DNA of 17,151 bases. It comes from Chloroflexota bacterium. GTDB taxonomy: Bacteria > Chloroflexota > Anaerolineae > Anaerolineales > Anaerolineaceae. The DNA is taken from assembly GCA_021796375.1 (NCBI GenBank), contig JAJYJF010000007.1, positions 1 to 17,151 on the forward strand, in the 5' to 3' direction. Position numbers and translations under genes: made by a program. The notes below the pieces were generated by a model. It saw nothing but the letters and a program-made list of their open reading frames with translations, made no database searches and was not told the origin of the DNA. Below are positions 12,869-17,151 of this stretch, piece after piece. How positions within the stretch are numbered: position 1 is the first letter of the stretch; each line of letters begins with the position of its first letter.

Positions 12869-14365
12869 ATGAGAGAATCGGCGTCCTTTGCAAACACCGG
12901 GAAGATGCCCGGGGGAGGGCTGTCCGGCCAGGGGAATCGCCTTGCCGCCCGGACCCTCTTCTGGCTGTGGCTCGGGTCGTTCCTTCCCCACCTGGTGATC
13001 GCGCTGATTTTCCTGAACTACCCGATCGCCCTGGACGATATGTTCCAGTACGATATGCTCGCCCGGTCGCTGGTCGAGGGACACGGCTACCGCTGGTACA
13101 CCCAGGCGGATGTCGATAAGCTCAAGCCCTACCTGCAGCAGTTTTTGGATGTCTCCAAGATGAACGTCCCGCCGGAAGGGCTGGTGACCACCTTCCGCGC
13201 GCCCGGCTACCCCTTCTTTCTGGCCGGGATCTACGCGCTCGTCCCCAGTCAGGATCATTTCGCGGCCGCCCGCCTGGCGCAGGCCGCCCTGCTCTCCCTC
13301 CTGGCTCCGGCGTCCGCGCTGATCGCCCTGAAGCTGGGAGCGGGGCGTAAGGTAGCGGTTGCCGCCGGGGCGGGCATGGCGCTCTACCCGATCCTCTGGC
13401 TTTACCCGGCCGGGCTGGCCTCGGAGGACCTGTTTATCCCCCTGGTGACGTTTGGCGTGCTGGCTGTGCTCTGGGCCGCCGAAAGCCGGTCTCCCTGGCG
13501 GACGGTCCTGGCGGGACTGCTCTTGGGGGGCGCGATGCTCACGCGCTCGGTTATCGCGCCGTTCGTCCTGCTGGCCGCCCTCTGGACGTGGCGGTACGGC
13601 CGGGCGCGCTTCCGCACGCTCGCCCTCCTGGCGGTTGCTTTCGGGATTTGCCTGCCCTGGGCGGTCCGGAACACCCAGATCATGGGGCGCCCGAGCTTTG
13701 TCGAGACGGGGTTGGGCTACCAGCTGTACGTCGGCTACCACCCGGGAGGCGACGGCTCCTTCGTCTCCTCCATCGCCATCCCCCCGCTGACCATCCTGAA
13801 CGACGCGCAGCGCGACAGCTACACCACCCGGATGGCGCTTGAGTTTATCCGTTCCGACCCGCTGGGCGCGCTGGGAAAGATTTTAGAGCGGCCCGTTTAC
13901 TTCTTCGGGCTCGAAGACCGCGAGCTCATCTACTTTTACAGCAACAATTTCTTCGGCGCTATCCCGCAGCCCTGGCTCGCGCTCGGGTACCTGTGGGTGG
14001 TGCTGCCCTGGATCGGGGTGGCCCTGCTCGCCCTGATTGGCCTGTTTCACGTGCCGGACCGGCGGGCGGGGAGGCTGGCCGCGGCCCTGATCCTCGGCTA
14101 CACCCTCCCGCATCTGCTGGTGATCGCCGAGCCGCGCTTCCATCTCGCCCTCGTTCCCGTGATGATCCCGCTGGCGGCGATCGCCTGGTCTCAGCGCCAG
14201 GCGGTGCTGAGCCGCCTGCTGGCCAGACAGGATGCCTGGTCCTGGGCCGCCCGCCTCAGCCCGCTGCTGCTGCTGGCGCTGTGGATCTGGGGGATCGGCA
14301 TGCACTGGCAGAGCCTGGTGAGCCTGTTTGCCCCGGGCGGCAACCTCCTCCGCTGGACGTATTGA
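12869..14365 (+). CDS. GT-C fold membrane glycosyltransferase (PMT/ArnT-like)
   Basis: The 498-residue polytopic membrane protein resembles the PMT_2/ArnT group, which moves a sugar from a polyprenyl-phosphate donor to a protein, lipid or glycan on the outer face of the membrane. After the first helix (LFWLWLGSFLPHLVIALIF) comes the external loop ALDDMFQYDMLARSL, where the acidic D-D pair is the expected catalytic/metal site of GT-C enzymes. RAPGYPFFLAGIYAL and GLASEDLFIPL follow, both typical of the family, and AMLTRSV and LPWAVRN sit in later helices. EPRFHLALVPVMIPLAAIA near the end is the usual C-terminal signature. About a dozen membrane helices are apparent. The ATG at 12869 has GGAGG eight bases upstream; an open frame extends 55 codons further upstream but is not membrane-like and lacks a ribosome site. 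Sugar donor and acceptor are unknown. Confidence 0.85.
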   Translation: MRESASFANTGKMPGGGLSGQGNRLAARTLFWLWLGSFLPHLVIALIFLNYPIALDDMFQYDMLARSLVEGHGYRWYTQADVDKLKPYLQQFLDVSKMNVPPEGLVTTFRAPGYPFFLAGIYALVPSQDHFAAARLAQAALLSLLAPASALIALKLGAGRKVAVAAGAGMALYPILWLYPAGLASEDLFIPLVTFGVLAVLWAAESRSPWRTVLAGLLLGGAMLTRSVIAPFVLLAALWTWRYGRARFRTLALLAVAFGICLPWAVRNTQIMGRPSFVETGLGYQLYVGYHPGGDGSFVSSIAIPPLTILNDAQRDSYTTRMALEFIRSDPLGALGKILERPVYFFGLEDRELIYFYSNNFFGAIPQPWLALGYLWVVLPWIGVALLALIGLFHVPDRRAGRLAAALILGYTLPHLLVIAEPRFHLALVPVMIPLAAIAWSQRQAVLSRLLARQDAWSWAARLSPLLLLALWIWGIGMHWQSLVSLFAPGGNLLRWTY

Positions 14366-14408
14366 CATCACTCAAAAACATGGGCGCGCCGGCCGGGTGA
14401 CGATACCG

Positions 14409-14414
14409 TATAAT
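14409..14414 (+). promoter_or_regulatory. Perfect -10 element upstream of the ECF sigma gene
   Basis: TATAAT at 14409-14414 is preceded by no clear -35 at 16-18 bases (14386-14391 reads GCGCCG). The normal offset puts the transcription start exactly on the A of an ATG at 14421, which opens a 13-residue frame running into the sigma factor start. Confidence 0.5.
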
Positions 14415-14420
14415 AGCGAT

Positions 14421-14462
14421 ATGTTTGGTCTGATTGCGGTGGAATGCCGGGCGGGCCTGTGA
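14421..14462 (+). CDS. Possible leaderless 13-residue upstream ORF coupled to the sigma factor
   Basis: An ATG at 14421 coincides with the predicted transcription start and opens MFGLIAVECRAGL, ending at TGA 14460-14462. The frame spans the sigma ATG at 14444 in another frame, and its stop overlaps an in-frame GTG of the sigma gene (14459-14461) in a GTGA arrangement, which is a classical coupling overlap. The idea rests only on these positions; there is no homology. A chance open frame of this length is common. Confidence 0.25.
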   Translation: MFGLIAVECRAGL

Positions 14463-15037
14463 ACCTGGATGACTGGGATGACGAGCGCCTGATCGCGGGG
14501 GTAGCCGGGGCGCGAACCGATGCCCTGGCTGCGCTTTACGACCACTATGGCCGGCTGATCTTCAGCGTGGCGCTGCGGGTGCTGAACGACGAAAGCCTGG
14601 CTGAAGAAGTGACCCAGGATGTGTTCATCCAGGTCTGGAAAAAGGTATCCCTGTACCATCCCGATCAGGGCCGGCTGGTGACCTGGCTGGCCAGCCTGTC
14701 GCGCAACCGCTCGATCGACCTGCTGCGCCGCCGCAGCATCCGCCCGGAAGGGCACCAGATGAGCTGGGCGGATGGGTCTTCCCCAGACCTGGAGGATCCG
14801 GCGGCGGTCGAACCCGAGGTGGAGCTGCGCCTGGAGCGGCAGCGCCTGATCCGCGCCATCGACGCCCTGCCCGCCGAGCAGCAAGCCGTGCTTTCGCTGG
14901 CTTATTTCCAGGGGATGAGCCACCAGCAGATCGCGGGCGCCCTGGGCGAGCCGCTGGGCACGGTTAAAACCCGCCTGCGGCTTGCGATGCAGAAGCTCCG
15001 CCAGGCTCTCGAGCGTGATTCGGTGTCTCATCCATAG
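14444..15037 (+). CDS. ECF-family RNA polymerase sigma factor (SigK/RpoE-like)
   Basis: This 197-residue protein is a group 4 (extracytoplasmic function) sigma factor that directs RNA polymerase to a stress regulon when its anti-sigma factor lets go. Region 2 is seen at YDHYGRLIFSVALRVLND and AEEVTQDVFIQVWKK (about residues 28-66), with LVTWLASLSRNRSIDLLRR as regions 2.3-2.4. After a linker with acidic residues, region 4 runs from ALPAEQQAVLSLAYFQG through SHQQIAGALGEPLGTVKTRL, the helix-turn-helix that reads the -35. Regions 1 and 3 are absent, as expected. The start could be ATG 14444 or GTG 14459; neither has a good Shine-Dalgarno sequence, and GTG would give the more usual N-terminus (NLDDWDDERL). 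A RskA-type anti-sigma gene follows after 45 nt, the standard pair. No GGAAC-type ECF promoter is visible upstream. Confidence 0.93.
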   Translation: MPGGPVNLDDWDDERLIAGVAGARTDALAALYDHYGRLIFSVALRVLNDESLAEEVTQDVFIQVWKKVSLYHPDQGRLVTWLASLSRNRSIDLLRRRSIRPEGHQMSWADGSSPDLEDPAAVEPEVELRLERQRLIRAIDALPAEQQAVLSLAYFQGMSHQQIAGALGEPLGTVKTRLRLAMQKLRQALERDSVSHP

Positions 15038-15082
15038 ATCTGCCAAACCGCCCTTTGCGTATTAAAGATTGGGAAAATAGCG

Positions 15083-15817
15083 ATGATCGGCGAGAGGCAC
15101 GTTTTGGAGATGCTGCCGGCCTACGCGCTGGGCAGCCTGGATGCGGAAGAAAAATCCGGGGTTGAAGAGCACCTGGGAGAGTGCCCGGCGTGCCAGCGCG
15201 AGCTGGAGGCCTACCAGGCTGTCGCGGCGCAGCTTCCGCTGGCGGTTCCCCTGCAGACCCCACCCCCCCGGCTGCGCCAGGCGATCCTGGACCGCGCCGG
15301 ACAGGTGTCTCCCGCCAGCCGGCGATCCGGCGCGCGGGCCGGCCCGCGACCGGCCCTTTTGCAGCGGCTGGGCCGGTCGCTGCGCGCGCCGGCCCCGGCC
15401 TGGGCTCTGGTGGGGGTGGCCCTGCTGGCGGTGGTCCTGCTCGGGTTCAACCTGGTCCTGCTGCGCCAGGTTGCTTCCCCACCGGCAAGCGCGTTCCGCG
15501 TGATCCAGCTCGCCGGGACGGACAGCGCCCCGCAGGCCAGCGCCTGGATGGTGGTCAGCGCGGACGGCCGGTCGGGGACGCTGATTGCCCAGGGGCTGCC
15601 GGCTCTGCCGCCGGGCCAGCAGTACCAGCTGTGGCTGAACCGGAACGGTCAGCGCGCGAGCGGCGGCGTGTTCTCCGTGGATGCGGCCGGGTATGCCTCC
15701 GAATGGGTGTATACCCCGGTGCCGCTGGCCGATTTCAAGCAGTTTGGGGTGACGGTCGAGCCGCAGGGCGGCAGCCCGGCCCCGACCGGCGCGCGCGTCC
15801 TGGCCGGCGGGGGATAA
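15083..15817 (+). CDS. RskA-type transmembrane anti-sigma factor
   Basis: The product (244 residues) should hold the adjacent ECF sigma factor inactive at the membrane until a signal triggers its proteolysis. The cytoplasmic N-terminal part (1-50) is a zinc-binding anti-sigma domain: MLPAYALGSLDAEEKSGVEEHLGEC contains the usual helix and the H-x3-C-x2-C site (HLGECPAC). A basic, proline-rich linker leads to one membrane helix (about residues 108-130, WALVGVALLAVVLLGFNLVLL). The extracytoplasmic part (about 135-244) matches the anti-sigma-K factor RskA C-terminal domain, with YQLWLNRNGQRASGGVFSVD and the FGVTVEPQGGSPAPTG end. It starts at an ATG with only a weak ribosome site (TTGGGA about nine bases upstream), 45 nt after the sigma gene, so the two are cotranscribed. 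Confidence 0.92.
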   Translation: MIGERHVLEMLPAYALGSLDAEEKSGVEEHLGECPACQRELEAYQAVAAQLPLAVPLQTPPPRLRQAILDRAGQVSPASRRSGARAGPRPALLQRLGRSLRAPAPAWALVGVALLAVVLLGFNLVLLRQVASPPASAFRVIQLAGTDSAPQASAWMVVSADGRSGTLIAQGLPALPPGQQYQLWLNRNGQRASGGVFSVDAAGYASEWVYTPVPLADFKQFGVTVEPQGGSPAPTGARVLAGGG

Positions 15818-15954
15818 AACCTCCTGCCCAATACCCACCTATCAGTATATGGGGCGAAGTGTGCCCGATACAGGCCAGGGCGCCTCAGAAAAGAATACCA
15901 TTCTGGTTGAACTTTCCGAGAAACTCGCCGGCGCCCAATCGATTCGACTTCAGG
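15818..15954. other. Short convergent gap at the composition boundary, with imperfect hairpin
   Basis: This 137-bp gap separates the anti-sigma gene from the leftward Rid cluster and is where GC content falls. It holds an imperfect hairpin: GTAT (15845-15848) with ATAC (15868-15871), and GGGC (15852-15855) with GCCC (15863-15866). No T-run follows on either strand. A 62-codon rightward frame from 15849 runs into the end of the Rid gene and has no ribosome site. I found no recognisable gene remnant, tRNA end or direct repeat that would mark an insertion. Confidence 0.4.
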
Positions 15955-16344
15955 CTACTGGATATGAAGGTGTGCAACAGCATCCAACTCCAGCAAGTAA
16001 TCCGTTCCAGCTAACCCCTCTACGACTGCGATCGTAACGGCTGGATGATTTTCTCCGAGATATTCAGCCGCGATCGACCAGATCTGGGACAGTAATTGAC
16101 ACGAGCGCACAAAAATCGTCATGTGGGTGATATGTGCGAAATCAGTTTCGGCTGCTTCCAGGACCTGCCCTAAATTGTCAAACGCTCTCCGCACCTGGCC
16201 GCCTGGGTCGGATCGAGGCCAGACGTCCCCGTTGAGGGAATGGGGCGCCTGACCGGCAGTATATACTGTATCGCCGACCGCGATAGCATGCGAATATACC
16301 GTGGTTGGCTTGTGAACCGTATCGGGACTCAATACCCTACGCAT
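15955..16344 (-). CDS. Rid-family protein, third in the tandem, lacks catalytic Arg
   Basis: Rid (YjgF/YER057c/UK114) proteins form trimers with three clefts between subunits; RidA itself hydrolyses reactive enamines/imines from serine and threonine dehydratases, using Arg105 (E. coli numbering). This 129-residue copy keeps the fold landmarks: TVYSHAIAVGDTVYTAGQAP at the N-terminal sheet, FDNLGQVLEAA on the long helix and LLELDAVA at the end. At the place of Arg105 it has Glu109 (IAVVEGLAG), so the RidA reaction is not expected; Rid4-7-type proteins also lack this Arg. I chose the ATG at 16344, with GAGG seven or so bases upstream, over a 46-residue-longer reading that runs through the neighbouring gene. 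It overlaps the second Rid gene by 8 nt, so translation is coupled. GC content is low for this window. Confidence 0.9.
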   Translation of the reverse strand: MRRVLSPDTVHKPTTVYSHAIAVGDTVYTAGQAPHSLNGDVWPRSDPGGQVRRAFDNLGQVLEAAETDFAHITHMTIFVRSCQLLSQIWSIAAEYLGENHPAVTIAVVEGLAGTDYLLELDAVAHLHIQ

Positions 16345-16753
16345 CTTGGACCTCTTCCGTTGAGATGCCGTCGCGAACGGCGATTGCCTCCACTTCAAGC
16401 AGGTACTCAGGGTACGCCAGCGCTTCAACCACGCAAGTCGTAAGTGCAGGTCGGTGCTGGTTAAAAAGCTGATCGCGGGCATTCATGATTGCCGGCAAAT
16501 CTGCTGCGCTTCGCACAAATATGTTCAGACGGACAACATCCGTGGGTTTCATATTCGCCCCATCGAGGACGTTCATAAGATTAAAAAAAGCCTGAGCGGC
16601 CTGACTGCTCACATCCCCTACACCGATTAAATGCCCGCCCTGGTCGCGGGCGGTCTGCCCGGCAGTATACAATGCGGGGCCGATACGCAGGCCATGAGAA
16701 TAGTAGCTGACCGGTGTTGGCGAATCGCTCGGATTGATAAAGAAACGCTTCAT
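16337..16753 (-). CDS. Rid-family protein, second in the tandem, lacks catalytic Arg
   Basis: This 138-residue Rid homologue has YYSHGLRIGPALYTAGQ near residues 17-33, FFNLMNVLDGANM on the helix and LLEVEAIAVRDG at the end of the domain. A short acidic tail (ISTEEVQDA) follows, missing in the other copies. The position of the catalytic arginine is Glu110 (TCVVEALAY), so like the third copy it is not expected to deaminate imines the RidA way. It shares IFVRS and the VVE motif with the third copy, which suggests the two arose by a later duplication. Its ATG lies three bases after the stop of the first copy (TAG TTC ATG) and its own stop overlaps the third copy's start by 8 nt. The three surely share one mRNA. 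Confidence 0.9.
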   Translation of the reverse strand: MKRFFINPSDSPTPVSYYSHGLRIGPALYTAGQTARDQGGHLIGVGDVSSQAAQAFFNLMNVLDGANMKPTDVVRLNIFVRSAADLPAIMNARDQLFNQHRPALTTCVVEALAYPEYLLEVEAIAVRDGISTEEVQDA

Positions 16754-16756
16754 GAA

Positions 16757-17143
16757 CTAATCCACTACAGCGATTCCATCAACTTCTACGAGAGCACCTT
16801 CGATAGCCAGCTCGCGGACCACTGCAAGGATGCTGGGCGCCCTGTGGGAGCCAAAAAAATGGTTGCGCATTTCCATTACGGGAGGCCGATATTCGTACTT
16901 CGTTAAATAAGTTGTCAATTTAACGACATCATTGAGCGTGGCTCCAGCTGCCTCCAGCACATTTTTTAAATTTGTGAAAACCTGCTCGGCCTGCCGCGCC
17001 GCATCTCCTGGGGCGACCAGGTTGCCGCTCAAGTCTAATGGAAGCTGGGCAGAAACGTAGATCGTCTTGTCGACGCGGACGGCATGCGAATACGGGAAGA
17101 TGGGCGCATGGACGTTCGGGGGGTTAATAAATTGTTTTACCAT
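16757..17143 (-). CDS. Rid-family protein, first in the tandem, with catalytic Arg (RidA-like)
   Basis: The product (128 residues) is the most RidA-like of the three. It has FPYSHAVRVDKTIYVSAQLP where RidA has its Y-S-x-A and S-G-Q segments, FTNLKNVLEAAG, and LVEVDGIAV with the conserved glutamate. Arg110 in LAVVRELAI aligns with the imine-binding Arg105 of E. coli RidA. It could therefore hydrolyse 2-aminoacrylate-type intermediates or a related imine. The ATG at 17143 has a modest GAGAACG upstream; the window ends eight bases before it, so the promoter and any further upstream gene of the operon cannot be seen. The next Rid gene starts three bases after its stop. No dehydratase, oxidase or pyrimidine-degradation gene is visible beside the cluster. 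Confidence 0.9.
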   Translation of the reverse strand: MVKQFINPPNVHAPIFPYSHAVRVDKTIYVSAQLPLDLSGNLVAPGDAARQAEQVFTNLKNVLEAAGATLNDVVKLTTYLTKYEYRPPVMEMRNHFFGSHRAPSILAVVRELAIEGALVEVDGIAVVD

Positions 17144-17151
17144 TCGTTCTC

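Noticed and set aside
12671..13741. 356-codon minus-strand frame over the glycosyltransferase gene and the divergent gap
   Set aside because: The product is composed of repeats of Gln, Arg, Gly, Pro and Glu typical of GC-rich antisense, while the plus strand encodes a clear GT-C membrane protein.
14362..14414. TTGACA at 14362-14367 as -35 of the sigma gene promoter
   Set aside because: It lies 41 bases from the TATAAT at 14409, far outside the usual 16-18, and it overlaps the stop of the glycosyltransferase gene.
15849..16037. 62-codon rightward frame after the anti-sigma gene
   Set aside because: No ribosome site or recognisable domain; it overlaps the 3' end of the third Rid gene. Its first part lies in the gap, so a small gene cannot be fully excluded.
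16345..16482. 46-codon N-terminal extension of the third Rid gene
   Set aside because: It is read through the coding sequence of the second Rid gene, has no Rid homology, and the ATG at 16344 has a ribosome site and gives a normal length.
1..17151. tRNA genes, CRISPR arrays, insertion sequences and prophage genes
   Set aside because: I looked for cloverleaf ends, regularly spaced repeats, transposase or integrase motifs and terminal inverted repeats and saw none; a covariance-model search would be needed to exclude small RNAs.

Overview
The window is a GC-rich (roughly 70 % in most genes) bacterial chromosome segment with tightly packed housekeeping and accessory genes. I see no transposase, integrase, tRNA, rRNA or CRISPR array. 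A C39 peptidase on a Pro/Thr-rich stalk with TPR repeats, GT-C glycosyltransferases, RskA-type anti-sigma pairs and SagB-like nitroreductases are common together in Chloroflexota (Anaerolineae and relatives). I suggest that phylum by inference only; no marker gene here proves it.

Left part (1-4234): two leftward membrane transporters (a truncated MFS protein and an AEC-family carrier) are transcribed away from the proline biosynthesis operon proB-proA. The two units share a short region with back-to-back, overlapping sigma70-like promoters. The rightward one is close to perfect (TTGACA, 17 bp, TATGAT) and fixes the proB start.

Middle-left (4235-10417): a single Hsp20 gene with its own leader and a strong 3' hairpin is followed by a five-gene leftward run. 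In transcription order this run is miaB (tRNA ms2i6A synthesis), an M55 D-aminopeptidase, a Gfo/Idh/MocA oxidoreductase, a degenerate PlsC-like acyltransferase and an MFS transporter. Spacing inside the last four is 13 nt, 11 nt and a 29-nt overlap. A four-run G-quadruplex motif lies just past the 3' end of this run.

Middle-right (10418-15817): a membrane-anchored C39 peptidase/TPR protein diverges from miaB. Next come a leftward SagB/nitroreductase-like flavoprotein, a rightward PMT/ArnT-type membrane glycosyltransferase, and an ECF sigma factor with its RskA-type anti-sigma factor. Three genes in this part have a -10 element placed so that transcription would begin at, or one base before, an ATG, which suggests leaderless mRNAs.

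Right end (15818-17151): three tandem, translationally coupled Rid-family (YjgF/YER057c/UK114) genes lie in DNA of clearly lower GC. Only the first-transcribed copy keeps the catalytic arginine. The arrangement is compatible with an asymmetric heterotrimer and is the most interesting candidate for an undescribed system in the window.
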